From: JAZDCZ01 sp046757925
Lineage (GTDB): Bacteria > Gemmatimonadota > Gemmatimonadetes > Gemmatimonadales > GWC2-71-9
Direction of reading: 5' to 3'
Assembly (NCBI GenBank): GCA_046757925.1
Contig: JBHHZE010000013.1
Coordinates: forward strand, 1 to 64,000
Length of the DNA stretch: 64,000 nucleotides
Part shown: one piece after another, positions 16,723 through 25,527 of the stretch
How positions within the stretch are numbered: the stretch's first letter is position 1
Layout: the number at the start of each line of letters is the position of its first letter
Notes under the pieces: model-generated
The model's input: the letters and a program-made list of their open reading frames with translations, nothing else
Databases searched by the model: none
Told to the model about the DNA's origin: nothing
Translations under genes and position numbers: made by a program

Positions 16723-18549
16723 TCACTCTACCGTCACTGATTTCGCCAGGTTGCGCGGCCTGTCCACGTCACACCCCCTCATGACGGCGATATAGTATGC
16801 AAGCAGTTGGAGCGGCAGAACACTCAGCACCGGGGTGAGAGGATCGATGATTGCCGGAATCTCTACCACGTGGTCCGCCAGTTCGGCTATTCGGTCATCG
16901 CCCTCGGTGACTACAGCTATCACCTGCCCGCGGCGGGCTTTCACCTCTTCGAGATTCGCCACAATCTTTCGATAAACGGCATCATGCGGCGCGACAAAAA
17001 CTACGGGCATCTGCTCATCAATCAACGCGATAGGCCCATGCTTCATCTCGGCTGCGGGATAACCCTCCGCGTGAATGTAGGATATCTCCTTCAACTTCAG
17101 CGCCCCCTCCAATGCCACCGGAAAATTGTATCCTCTACCGAGATACAGGGCGTTTTGGACCCCTACATACTGCCGTGCCAGTTGTTCGATGGCACCCATG
17201 CTAGCAAGCACGGTCGCTACCTTGTCGGGAAGCGACTTGAGTGCCAGCACGAATTCTCGCCCTTGCAACACGGACATACCGCGAAGCCTGCCGATTCTGA
17301 GAGTAAGAAGCGCAAGCGCAACGAGCTGAGACGTAAATGCTTTTGTGCTGGCCACGCCGATTTCCGGACCCGCGTGCACATATATTCCCCCGTCAACTTC
17401 CCGAGCCATCGTACTACCAACAACGTTCACAATACCGAGCGTTCGCGCACCCCGGCGCTTGGCCTCTCGCAATGCCGCGAGGGTGTCGGCGGTCTCACCG
17501 CTCTGTGATATTCCAACCACCAAGGTCCGATCGTCCAGAATTGGCTTTCTATAACGCAATTCGGACGCATACTCGACCTCCGACGCAACCTTGCCAAACT
17601 CCTCGAGCATGTATTCGCCAATCAATCCCGCGTGCCATGAAGTTCCGCAGGCCGTCAACACCACTCGCTCGACTCCCTTCAGCTCGTCATCGCTCAAGTT
17701 GATCCCTGAAAGCCGGGCGTTCCCCTCTTCCTCCAACACTCGGCCGCGGATGGTATTTTGGATGCTCTCCGGCTGTTCCAGGATCTCTTTGAGCATGAAG
17801 TGAGGCTGTCCGGCCCGTTCGACCGTGGCCAAGTCCCAATCCACAGTGGAAACCAACTTCTCCACCCGCGACGACTCCAGGTCCGTGACATGGTAGCCAT
17901 GCGGAGTGAGCACTGCCATTTCTCCGTCGTCCAAGTAGATGACCGAGCGCGTGTGTGCCAGCACGCCGGCGGCATCGGACGCCACGTATCTGCCTTCCTC
18001 CGCAAGAGCTAACAAGAGAGGAGATCCGTTGCGGGCCACGACCATGGTTTCCGGTTCGTCCTGTGAGATCACTGCGATACCATAAGCGCCCTCAACTTGC
18101 TTCAGGGCGGCTGCGACGGCCTCCGCCAAGGACCCATCGTACAGTTGCTCTATGAGGTGGACCAGGACCTCGGAATCGGTCTGGGAACGCAGGGTGTGCC
18201 CGTGCTCGCGAAGCACCAACTTGAGCGCTCCCGCGTTTTCAATAATGCCGTTGTGGATCAGCGCTATCCGCTCGGAACAGTCAGTATGAGGATGCGCGTT
18301 TACGTCCGTCGGTTCGCCGTGGGTTGCCCATCGAGTATGCGCCAACGCGATCCTGCCGAAAGGCAACGTAGACCCGAGGCGTTCACGAAAGTCGCTAAAC
18401 TGTCCAGCCGATTTCTCAACAACAAGCCTCCCCTGGCTCACAATCGCCAGGCCGGCGGAGTCATACCCCCGATATTGCAGCCTTTCGAGGCCTTCGAGAA
18501 CCAGTGATGCCGCCGAGCCCTTGCCCACGTAGCCGATTATACCGCACAT
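16723..18549 (-). CDS. glmS: Glutamine-fructose-6-phosphate aminotransferase (isomerizing)
   Basis: This is a 608-residue protein, the standard GlmS length. Cys2 after the initiator Met (MCGIIGYVG) is the glutaminase nucleophile. RYRGYDSAG (about 26-33), HTRWATHG and HNGIIEN are glutaminase motifs. Two SIS sugar-isomerase domains follow (TACGTSWHAG; SQSGETADT; GRGYNFPVALEGALKLKE), ending with the conserved PRNLAKSVTVE tail. It makes glucosamine-6-phosphate for peptidoglycan and LPS precursors. Its start directly abuts the glmM stop. No glmS ribozyme fits in the zero-length spacer. Confidence 0.98.
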   Translation of the reverse strand: MCGIIGYVGKGSAASLVLEGLERLQYRGYDSAGLAIVSQGRLVVEKSAGQFSDFRERLGSTLPFGRIALAHTRWATHGEPTDVNAHPHTDCSERIALIHNGIIENAGALKLVLREHGHTLRSQTDSEVLVHLIEQLYDGSLAEAVAAALKQVEGAYGIAVISQDEPETMVVARNGSPLLLALAEEGRYVASDAAGVLAHTRSVIYLDDGEMAVLTPHGYHVTDLESSRVEKLVSTVDWDLATVERAGQPHFMLKEILEQPESIQNTIRGRVLEEEGNARLSGINLSDDELKGVERVVLTACGTSWHAGLIGEYMLEEFGKVASEVEYASELRYRKPILDDRTLVVGISQSGETADTLAALREAKRRGARTLGIVNVVGSTMAREVDGGIYVHAGPEIGVASTKAFTSQLVALALLTLRIGRLRGMSVLQGREFVLALKSLPDKVATVLASMGAIEQLARQYVGVQNALYLGRGYNFPVALEGALKLKEISYIHAEGYPAAEMKHGPIALIDEQMPVVFVAPHDAVYRKIVANLEEVKARRGQVIAVVTEGDDRIAELADHVVEIPAIIDPLTPVLSVLPLQLLAYYIAVMRGCDVDRPRNLAKSVTVE

Positions 18550-19917
18550 CTAGTCGGTGTCCCCCGCGCTCAAGGCCTGGCGAGCAACCTCGATCAGGTC
18601 ACCAGCAGTATCCTCGTCCGTCGCTTCCGCGATGAACCGCACTATGGGTTCGGTCCCAGACGGTCTGACGTGGAGCCAGGAGTCGGCCCACGTCAATCGG
18701 AGTCCGTCCTGGCGGTCGACTGCGGCATCGGGAAACCGTTTCTCCAATCGAGCGTACGCTTCGTCCAATTCACCGCCGCGGCCCGCCTTTGCCTTGACGA
18801 TACAATACCGGGGAGCTGCCGCCACGAGTTCCGCAACCGACTTCCCGGTCTCGGTCAGCAATTGCAGCACCAGTGCCGCCGCCACCGGCGCGTCGCGTCC
18901 CAAGTGCAAGTCCGGCAGCATGACGCCGCCGTTGCCTTCGCCACCGATCACCGCCCCGCAGTCCCTCATGGCGCGCGCTACATTCGCTTCGCCCACTGGA
19001 GCTCTAACGAGCTGTGCACCGAACGCATCGGCGGCATCATCCACTACCAGCGACGTTGACAGATTGGTTGCCACAACGCCCAGCTTCTGCGCCAGGACCG
19101 CTCTCACTGCAAATGCCAAGGTGTAGTCTTCGCCAATGGGCCGGCCAAGTTCGTCGAGCAAAGCCATACGATCCACATCCGGATCGACAGCCATGCCGAG
19201 ATCTGCCGCTGAACTTTGCACCAGAGCTGCCAGCGCAGACAGGTTTTCTGGAACCGGTTCGGGCGCTCTGGGAAATCTCCCATCGGTTTCCAAGCTCACT
19301 CCGACAACTTCGCATCCAAGCCGTTCCAACAGGGCCGGCATTATCGTCCCACCGGCGCCGCACACGCAGTCCAGCGCCACTTTGAATCGTCGAGCGCGAA
19401 TCCTTGCGCGGTCGATCATATTCGACTCCAGAACGCGATCCAGATGTCGAGATACTGCCCCGTCATCATGGTCCAGGGTGCCGATACCATCCCAGTCTGA
19501 TCTATCGATTTCTCCCGATTCCACGAGCCCGAAGAGGCGAGCCACGGCGTCGGAATCCAAGAACAGTCCGTCGGAACCCACAAACTTGAGGGCATTCCAC
19601 TCGACGGGATTGTGGCTCGCCGTGATCACGATGCCGCCACCGGCACCATGATGTTCGACTGCCAGCTGCAGCGTGGGAGTTGGAACGAGCCCGCAATCGA
19701 TGACATTGACTCCGACCGATTGGAGTCCGGCACGAACTGCGGCGGCGAGCATGGACCCCGAGGTGCGGGCATCTCTGCCCAGCAACATCGAGTTGCTTCC
19801 AGGTCGTCGCGTCAGCTGTCCGAATGCCGCTGCATAACGCGCCACCAGCTCGGGCGTGAGATCCCTCCCCACGATGCCGCGCACGCCCGACACACTCGCC
19901 ATCAAGGTATCACTCAT
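18550..19917 (-). CDS. glmM: Phosphoglucosamine mutase
   Basis: This is a 455-residue alpha-D-phosphohexomutase. The phosphoserine is Ser101 in ITASHNPVEWN. The Mg-binding loop appears as DPDVDRMAL, the sugar-binding loop as GGEGNGGV, and the phosphate-binding loop as RPSGTEPIVR. It converts glucosamine-6-phosphate (from GlmS) to glucosamine-1-phosphate. The VEWNALKF wording and substrate loop fit GlmM or a close PGM/PMM relative; adjacency to glmS settles the call. Confidence 0.92.
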   Translation of the reverse strand: MSDTLMASVSGVRGIVGRDLTPELVARYAAAFGQLTRRPGSNSMLLGRDARTSGSMLAAAVRAGLQSVGVNVIDCGLVPTPTLQLAVEHHGAGGGIVITASHNPVEWNALKFVGSDGLFLDSDAVARLFGLVESGEIDRSDWDGIGTLDHDDGAVSRHLDRVLESNMIDRARIRARRFKVALDCVCGAGGTIMPALLERLGCEVVGVSLETDGRFPRAPEPVPENLSALAALVQSSAADLGMAVDPDVDRMALLDELGRPIGEDYTLAFAVRAVLAQKLGVVATNLSTSLVVDDAADAFGAQLVRAPVGEANVARAMRDCGAVIGGEGNGGVMLPDLHLGRDAPVAAALVLQLLTETGKSVAELVAAAPRYCIVKAKAGRGGELDEAYARLEKRFPDAAVDRQDGLRLTWADSWLHVRPSGTEPIVRFIAEATDEDTAGDLIEVARQALSAGDTD

Positions 19918-19941
19918 GATGTCACGTAAGGTAATCGAACT

Positions 19942-21036
19942 CTAGAGCACCGAGGAAACAACATCACCGGCGGCCAAACTTCCCGGCAGTTTCCTCCTCA
20001 CCTTGGCCGGTGTCTCTATCGGAAGCGCTGTCAGGTCATCATATGCCTGGAGAAACGCATTTGCGACATCCGGATCGAATTGCGAATTCTTGCATCTGGT
20101 GATCTCGGCAACAGCATCCACGGGCGCCATGGCGGGTCGGTACGGCCGCGCTGACGTCATGGCGTCGAACGCGTCCGCAAGTGATACGATGCGGGCGAAA
20201 AACGGAATCGCCTGTCCCGAGAGGCCGTCGGGCAGTCCACCGCCATCGACGCGCTCATGATGAGACCTGACGACGGCTAGTACCTGAGGGGCGTTCTTCA
20301 GCAGCGGCTCGAGGATACGAGCTCCGATCAAGGTGTGTTTCATCAAGTGTTGGTACTCATCATCCGTAAGTGCCGCCGGCTTCAATAGAATCTGCTCTCG
20401 TACGCCGATCTTGCCCACGTCGTGCAATTCGGCTCCCAGGCCCACCAATTGCACATCGGTATCAGACATACCAAGCTCGGCCGCCACTCGACCGGCATAC
20501 GCGCTGACGCGAGTCGAATGGCCGCGAGTGTATGCATCCTTAGCCTCCAGCGCAGTCACCAACGCCTGGATCCCTTCCAGAAACAACTCTTCGATCCTAC
20601 ACGCCTGTAGTTGGACCAGCTCGGCCAGGTGATTCTGATACCGCCGATTCTCTTGAATAAGACGCTGCTTATCCAGCGCCTGCTCGATTCGGGCCCGGAC
20701 CTCCTGTAGCTCATACGGCTTCATGATGTAGTCGAGCGCGCCCATCTGGAGGCAAGACACTGCAACGTGCACATCCGTTACCGCTGTCACCATTACTACT
20801 GCCACGTCCGGCCAACGCTCACGGATTCTCTGAAGCAGGGCAACGCCGTCCATTCCCGGCATGCGGATGTCGGTCAAGACAATGGGGATCCCATCTTGCT
20901 CCAGTTCGGCAAGCGCTTCTTCGCCCGAGGCGGCCATAACGCAGTAATAGCCCGCCAGCTCCAAGATTTTGCGCAGAGCGTCACGGAGACTTTCGTCGTC
21001 ATCGACGACGAGACACGTATGTCGGGAGGTCGTCAT
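19942..21036 (-). CDS. Response regulator with HD-GYP-type phosphodiesterase domain
   Basis: The chosen ATG at 21036 gives 364 residues starting MTTSRHTCLVVDDD. A GTG/TTG-type start further upstream would add 117 non-homologous residues running into the neighbouring gene. The receiver domain (1-120) has Asp12-14, phospho-acceptor Asp56 (LTDIRMPG) and Lys106. After a coiled linker comes an HD-GYP domain with HD at 205-206 (ELHDVGKIG) and HH at 259-260. The name-giving GYP triad reads GLP (267-269, GGGLPDG). The family degrades cyclic di-GMP in RpfG-like regulators. It sits 24 nt upstream of glmM on the same strand, so it may be the first gene of that operon. Confidence 0.88.
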   Translation of the reverse strand: MTTSRHTCLVVDDDESLRDALRKILELAGYYCVMAASGEEALAELEQDGIPIVLTDIRMPGMDGVALLQRIRERWPDVAVVMVTAVTDVHVAVSCLQMGALDYIMKPYELQEVRARIEQALDKQRLIQENRRYQNHLAELVQLQACRIEELFLEGIQALVTALEAKDAYTRGHSTRVSAYAGRVAAELGMSDTDVQLVGLGAELHDVGKIGVREQILLKPAALTDDEYQHLMKHTLIGARILEPLLKNAPQVLAVVRSHHERVDGGGLPDGLSGQAIPFFARIVSLADAFDAMTSARPYRPAMAPVDAVAEITRCKNSQFDPDVANAFLQAYDDLTALPIETPAKVRRKLPGSLAAGDVVSSVL

Positions 21037-21150
21037 TCTGAGTCTCAGGATAGAGTAAGGGTCCCCGTGGTCTAGTTCAAGACGACGGCTTGCCCGGAAC
21101 GGGAGCTTGCGGTTAGCTTGACGCTCTATCAACACCGAATCGGAATCACC

Positions 21151-22344
21151 ATGACCAAAGTGACTCCCAAGGACATCGTGAGCGGATTCGCCACACGCGC
21201 CGTTCACGCTGGCCAGGAGCCTGAAGAGATAACGGGCGCAATCATGACGCCCATCTTCCAGACCTCCACTTACGTTCAGCCCAAGCTCGGTGAACACAAG
21301 GGCTTCGAGTACGCTCGCACCCGGAACCCCACTCGCGACGCTCTCGAACGCAATGTCGCGGCTCTCGAGGGCGGAACTTCGGGTCATGCCTTTTCTTCCG
21401 GCCTGGCGGCCACCGATGCAGTACTCAAATTACTGCAGGCGGGCGATCACATAATATGCGGAGAGAACGTCTACGGCGGCACACACCGCCTCATGAGTCA
21501 TATTTTCGAACGATTGGGCCTGAACTTTACGTTCGTTGACACGCGTCGCACAGAGGACGTCGAGAGGGCGTGCACACCTCACACTCGCATGATCTTCGTC
21601 GAGACCCCGACGAACCCGATGATGCACATCACCGATCTCAGCGCCGTAGCAACTATCGCCCGCGACCGGAACATCATTCTGGCTGTAGACAACACCTTCG
21701 CATCGCCCTGCTTCCAGCGACCGATCGAGCACGGCGCCGAGATTGTGATTCATTCAACCACCAAATACCTCAATGGCCACAGCGATATGGTCGGTGGAAT
21801 CGTGGTAACCAATCGAGACGATATCGCCGAACGATTGGAATTCATTCAGAACGCAGCCGGCGCCGTTCCCGGGCCGCTCGACTGTTGGCTGGCGCTGCGG
21901 GGCATCAAGACGCTCGAAGTTCGTATGCAACGGCACGACGCGACGGGAAGGATGCTTGCAGCATGGCTGAGCGACCATCTCGCGATAAAGAAAATCTATT
22001 ATCCCGGCCTGCCGAGCCACGAGCAACATGAGCTTGCCGCCCGACAGATGAGCGGATTCGGAGGCATGATCTCGTTAGATGTGGGATCTCTCGCCGCAGC
22101 ACGCGCGGTGGTCGAGAAGACCCGAATCTTTGCACTGGCCGAATCTCTGGGGGGGGTTGAGAGCCTAATTGGGCACCCAGCATCGATGACACACGCGAGT
22201 GTGCCCAAGCCCATGCGCGAGAAGATGGGACTCACGGACGGTTTGGTGCGGCTATCCGTGGGAATCGAAGATCCTGAAGACCTGAAGAACGACCTCGAGC
22301 AAGCACTCGGGGCAGCATCACAGGTCCTGGCAGTCGCGAACTGA
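21151..22344 (+). CDS. PLP-dependent trans-sulfuration enzyme (cystathionine synthase/lyase or O-acylhomoserine sulfhydrylase)
   Basis: From ATG 21151 the protein has 397 residues; a TTG at 21118 would add 11 unlikely ones. It is a Cys/Met metabolism PLP enzyme: the PLP-binding Lys205 lies in HSTTKYLNGHSD. Tyr54 and Arg56 of the EYARTRNPT motif, SSGLAAT, and the substrate-binding C-terminal region SLGGVESLIGHPASMTH are all present. Family members interconvert homocysteine, cystathionine and cysteine. The exact activity (MetB, MetZ or gamma-lyase) cannot be told from sequence alone. Confidence 0.88.
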   Translation: MTKVTPKDIVSGFATRAVHAGQEPEEITGAIMTPIFQTSTYVQPKLGEHKGFEYARTRNPTRDALERNVAALEGGTSGHAFSSGLAATDAVLKLLQAGDHIICGENVYGGTHRLMSHIFERLGLNFTFVDTRRTEDVERACTPHTRMIFVETPTNPMMHITDLSAVATIARDRNIILAVDNTFASPCFQRPIEHGAEIVIHSTTKYLNGHSDMVGGIVVTNRDDIAERLEFIQNAAGAVPGPLDCWLALRGIKTLEVRMQRHDATGRMLAAWLSDHLAIKKIYYPGLPSHEQHELAARQMSGFGGMISLDVGSLAAARAVVEKTRIFALAESLGGVESLIGHPASMTHASVPKPMREKMGLTDGLVRLSVGIEDPEDLKNDLEQALGAASQVLAVAN

Positions 22345-22402
22345 AACCAGTGACAGTTGGCCGCGTACGATGTAGCGAGTTCATTTCTTTGATCGTCGTG
22401 GC

Positions 22403-22417
22403 ATACTCTCAGAGTAT
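22403..22417. promoter_or_regulatory. Perfect 7-bp palindromic arms upstream of the M48 protease gene
   Basis: ATACTCT-C-AGAGTAT lies 11 nt before the ATG at 22429 and directly precedes the GGAGG ribosome-binding site. As DNA it could be an operator; as RNA it could fold next to the Shine-Dalgarno sequence and modulate translation. No protein is known to bind it. Confidence 0.35.
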
Positions 22418-22428
22418 CGGAGGCAGCA

Positions 22429-23436
22429 ATGAGCGATGACAACGGCCTGCCGTCGGAGCGGTCACGGATTGTTTTGAAAGACATATCCGCAACTGCATGG
22501 GAACACCCAGCGGACCGAGCGGCACTACAGACCCTGAGGGCCATCCCGGGCTTTGACGAAGTGGTGAAGCGGGTGTTCGGATTCTTCGGGGAACGCGGGA
22601 TACGCTTGCTGTTTCAGGCCAGTGCAGTGCGTGTAGGTCCCAATCAGTTCCCCCGACTGCACGACCTCATGACCGAGGTCACCACCACCCTGGACTGGCC
22701 CAAGCGACCGCAGCTGTTCGTTACGCAGACGCCGCTCGTCAATGCCGGCGCAGTGGGAATGGACGAACCGTTCATCACCTTGAACTCGGGCACCCTCAGC
22801 TTGCTGGACGACGATGAACTGCGGGTGATCCTGGGCCATGAACTGGGACACGTCATGAGCGGCCACGCTCTTTACCGAACGGTGCTTCTCATAATTCTGA
22901 TGTTCGGATTCAACAATCTTCCTTTCCTCGCCGGATTGGCACTTTTGCCTATCCAGCTGGCCCTCCTGGAGTGGTCGCGCAAAGCGGAGCTCTCGGCAGA
23001 CCGGGCAGGCCTCCTAGCCACCCAGGATCCCGTCGCCTCCATGCAGGTCTTCTTGAGGCTGGCTGGAGGGGGCAACGCAAGGGAGACCAACCTGGAAGCA
23101 TTCATGGAACAGGCAAAAGAGTACGAAGCCATGGGGGGACCCATGGATTCGATATACAAGATCCTCAACACGTTGGGCCTCAGTCATCCATTCCACACCC
23201 TGAGGGCCGCCGAGTTGCAGAAGTGGACCGAGGCTGGCGAGTACGAGCGGATTCTGGCTGGCGAGTACACGCACCGCGGCGAGGAAGAGGAGGACCGATC
23301 CATCATCGACGACGTGGGTGACGCCGCGGAGCATTACGCTCAGACGGCGAAGGACACCGTGGGAACCGTGGCCGAAGCAGCTAAGCGAGCCGCGCAAGCG
23401 TTTTCTGACGCCTTCAAGGACAACGCCGGGAAGTGA
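22429..23436 (+). CDS. M48-family zinc metalloprotease (HtpX/Oma1-like)
   Basis: This is a 335-residue protein. The zinc motif HELGH is at 137-141, with a third-ligand Glu region in SRKAELSADRAGLL downstream. Two hydrophobic segments (about 150-185, LIILMFGFNNLPFLAG) suggest membrane anchoring with a cytoplasmic active site. The C-terminal 60 residues are an acidic then Ala/Lys-rich amphipathic helix (AKDTVGTVAEAAKRAAQAF), unusual for HtpX. M48 proteases degrade misfolded membrane proteins. GGAGG precedes the ATG, and the 3' end overlaps purD by 4 nt. Confidence 0.88.
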   Translation: MSDDNGLPSERSRIVLKDISATAWEHPADRAALQTLRAIPGFDEVVKRVFGFFGERGIRLLFQASAVRVGPNQFPRLHDLMTEVTTTLDWPKRPQLFVTQTPLVNAGAVGMDEPFITLNSGTLSLLDDDELRVILGHELGHVMSGHALYRTVLLIILMFGFNNLPFLAGLALLPIQLALLEWSRKAELSADRAGLLATQDPVASMQVFLRLAGGGNARETNLEAFMEQAKEYEAMGGPMDSIYKILNTLGLSHPFHTLRAAELQKWTEAGEYERILAGEYTHRGEEEEDRSIIDDVGDAAEHYAQTAKDTVGTVAEAAKRAAQAFSDAFKDNAGK

Positions 23437-24704
23437 AGATCCTCGTGATCGGGGGCGGTGGGCGAGAGCACGCACTCTGTTGGGCACTCTCTCGCTCCGC
23501 CACCATATTTTGCGCCCCCGGCAATCCCGGTACTGCAACAGTAGGCACGAATCTCCCAATCAGCGCATTGGACTTCGATGCAATCGTCGAAGCAGTAGCT
23601 CGGCACGGGATCGATCTCACGGTGGTGGGACCCGAGGCACCGCTTGCGGCAGGGCTGGTCGACCGCCTCGTTGCCGCGGGATACAGGGCGTTCGGACCCT
23701 CCGGCAAGGCAGCGCAACTCGAAGCATCGAAGGCTTACGCCAAGGAAGTAATGCGAAAAGCCGGGGTCCCCACGGCCCACAGCGCCACATTCACGACCCA
23801 GCCAGCCGCCCTCGGCTACGCTTCAACTCACGCCGAGCCTCTCGTGGTCAAGGCTTCCGGTCTGGCTGCTGGGAAAGGGGCAATCATCTGTGAAACGCGG
23901 GCCGAAGCCGAGGACACCATCCGTGATATGTTCGGCGGGAAGTTTGGCGAAGCCGGCAAGCGGGTCCTGGTGGAGGAGTTTCTGGAAGGCGAAGAGCTGT
24001 CGATCCTCGCCATGACCGATGGGGAGCACATCCTCCTCTTGCCCCCGTCTCAGGATCACAAGCGGCTACAGGAGGGCGATAGGGGACCCAACACCGGGGG
24101 CATGGGAGCATACAGTCCTGTTGCCCTGGCGGACGACGTGCTGCTCCGCCGTTGCCGGCGGGACATAGTGGCACCCATTCTGTCCGAGATGGCCGGTCAA
24201 GGAGCACCGTTCCGGGGTATCTTGTATGCTGGGATCATGGTGTCGCCTGAAGGGAAGATCGATGTGCTGGAGTTCAATTGCCGGCTCGGTGATCCTGAAG
24301 CCCAGGCGGTGCTCCCGCTAACCGGGGCAGAGCTGGCGGAGCACATGTGGAGCATCGCAAATGGCGATACATGGGACCCAAAGGAACGTAGTTACGTGGG
24401 AGCAGCTGTCACTACAGTACTTGCGGCGTCAGGCTACCCGGGAGCACCGGTGAAAGGTACCGAAATCCACATTCCCGCGGAGTTGCCGCCAAACACGCTG
24501 CTATTCCACGCCGGCACAACCCGCGACGCCTCCGGAGTTCTGCGGACCTCGGGCGGGCGGGTGCTTTGTGCTACCGGACTGGGAATCGACGTACAGGAGG
24601 CGACCGCGCGCAGCCATGAGTTGGCAGCGGTCGTCGATTTCGAGGGCATGTATTACCGGCGTGACATCGCATGGCGCGAAAGAGCCCGTGCCGGAACTCC
24701 CTGA
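23433..24704 (+). CDS. purD: Phosphoribosylamine-glycine ligase
   Basis: This is a 423-residue ATP-grasp enzyme of purine synthesis, joining glycine to 5-phosphoribosylamine. It starts GTG with KILVIGGGGREHAL, the classical PurD N-terminus. PEAPLAAG, the ATP-grasp lysine/glycine loop VVKASGLAAGKG, LLPPSQDHKR and TGGMGAYSP follow, with the metal-binding FNCRLGDPEAQ near the C-terminus. GTGA overlaps the protease stop. The 3' end overlaps mutM by 17 nt. Confidence 0.97.
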   Translation: MKILVIGGGGREHALCWALSRSATIFCAPGNPGTATVGTNLPISALDFDAIVEAVARHGIDLTVVGPEAPLAAGLVDRLVAAGYRAFGPSGKAAQLEASKAYAKEVMRKAGVPTAHSATFTTQPAALGYASTHAEPLVVKASGLAAGKGAIICETRAEAEDTIRDMFGGKFGEAGKRVLVEEFLEGEELSILAMTDGEHILLLPPSQDHKRLQEGDRGPNTGGMGAYSPVALADDVLLRRCRRDIVAPILSEMAGQGAPFRGILYAGIMVSPEGKIDVLEFNCRLGDPEAQAVLPLTGAELAEHMWSIANGDTWDPKERSYVGAAVTTVLAASGYPGAPVKGTEIHIPAELPPNTLLFHAGTTRDASGVLRTSGGRVLCATGLGIDVQEATARSHELAAVVDFEGMYYRRDIAWRERARAGTP

Positions 24705-25524
24705 GGTCGAGACGATTGTTCGCGACCTGACACCCCTCCTGGTCGGCCACACCCTCAAGAATCCCAAACTCCTCAGAAGCGACGTTCTCCGAAAAGTGAC
24801 ACCCCGCAGACTGCTGGCGGGACTGCGGGGTCGGGTGGTGAGGTCGCTTGACCGCCGTTCCAAGCACGCCGTCTTCCTGCTGGAGACGGGCTTGAGAATG
24901 GTGATTCAGCCCCGGATGACCGGGACCTTGACCGTACACGATCGACCGCTGTCGAGAAACGAATTGACTTACGCCGTGCTGACGACTGAGATCGACAACG
25001 GGACTATCCTTGTTTACCGCGACGTGCGGCGACTGGGCACGATCTGGCTCTTGGACGAAAGCGAGTGGCGGACCTATACTGACCGCATCGGGCCAGAACC
25101 GCTGGACGACCGTTTTGACCTTGGGCGATTTCGCCAGCAACTCGCCGGCACGCGGCAAGCGATCAAGAAAGTGTTGATGGATCAAAAACGTATAGCGGGC
25201 ATCGGAAACATCTATGCGAACGAGGTTCTCTTCCGGGCAGGCATCGATCCGTCCCGTCGGACCGATCGGCTGCGTCGGGACGAGACGAACAAGCTGCTGA
25301 AAGAGATAAAACACGTATTGCGTCAAGCGATCGCCGCTCGCGGCACGACGTTCCGCGATTATAGAACTGGGAAAGGGGAGGTGGGGACGTTCCAGAACGT
25401 ACTGATGGTCTACGGGCGTGGGGGGATGCCCTGCCTAAACTGTGGGACCACTCTCGCAACCACGCACGCTATCGACGGCCGGGCAACAACGTTCTGTAGA
25501 CAATGCCAATACAGTGATGCCTAG
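24688..25524 (+). CDS. mutM: Formamidopyrimidine-DNA glycosylase
   Basis: The catalytic residue of Fpg is the N-terminal proline exposed after Met removal, so the start must be GTG at 24688 (PELPEVETIV), inside the end of purD. This gives 278 residues, the family length. Glu2 follows Pro1, Lys57 appears in DRRSKHAVF, and the H2TH region reads IAGIGNIYANEVLFRAGI. A C-terminal zinc finger (CLNCG...CRQCQ) completes the protein. It excises 8-oxoguanine and other oxidised purines and nicks the strand. A 40-residue in-frame upstream extension is rejected because it would bury the proline. Confidence 0.96.
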   Translation: MPELPEVETIVRDLTPLLVGHTLKNPKLLRSDVLRKVTPRRLLAGLRGRVVRSLDRRSKHAVFLLETGLRMVIQPRMTGTLTVHDRPLSRNELTYAVLTTEIDNGTILVYRDVRRLGTIWLLDESEWRTYTDRIGPEPLDDRFDLGRFRQQLAGTRQAIKKVLMDQKRIAGIGNIYANEVLFRAGIDPSRRTDRLRRDETNKLLKEIKHVLRQAIAARGTTFRDYRTGKGEVGTFQNVLMVYGRGGMPCLNCGTTLATTHAIDGRATTFCRQCQYSDA

Positions 25525-25527
25525 AAC

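Noticed and set aside
18547..18552. glmS ribozyme
   Set aside because: glmM and glmS abut with no leader, leaving no room for the ribozyme.
24568..24687. Longer start for mutM
   Set aside because: MutM needs an N-terminal Pro as catalytic base; only GTG 24688 gives it.
24571..25326. 251-codon minus-strand frame opposite mutM
   Set aside because: It is antisense to MutM residues with catalytic and zinc motifs and has no recognisable domain.
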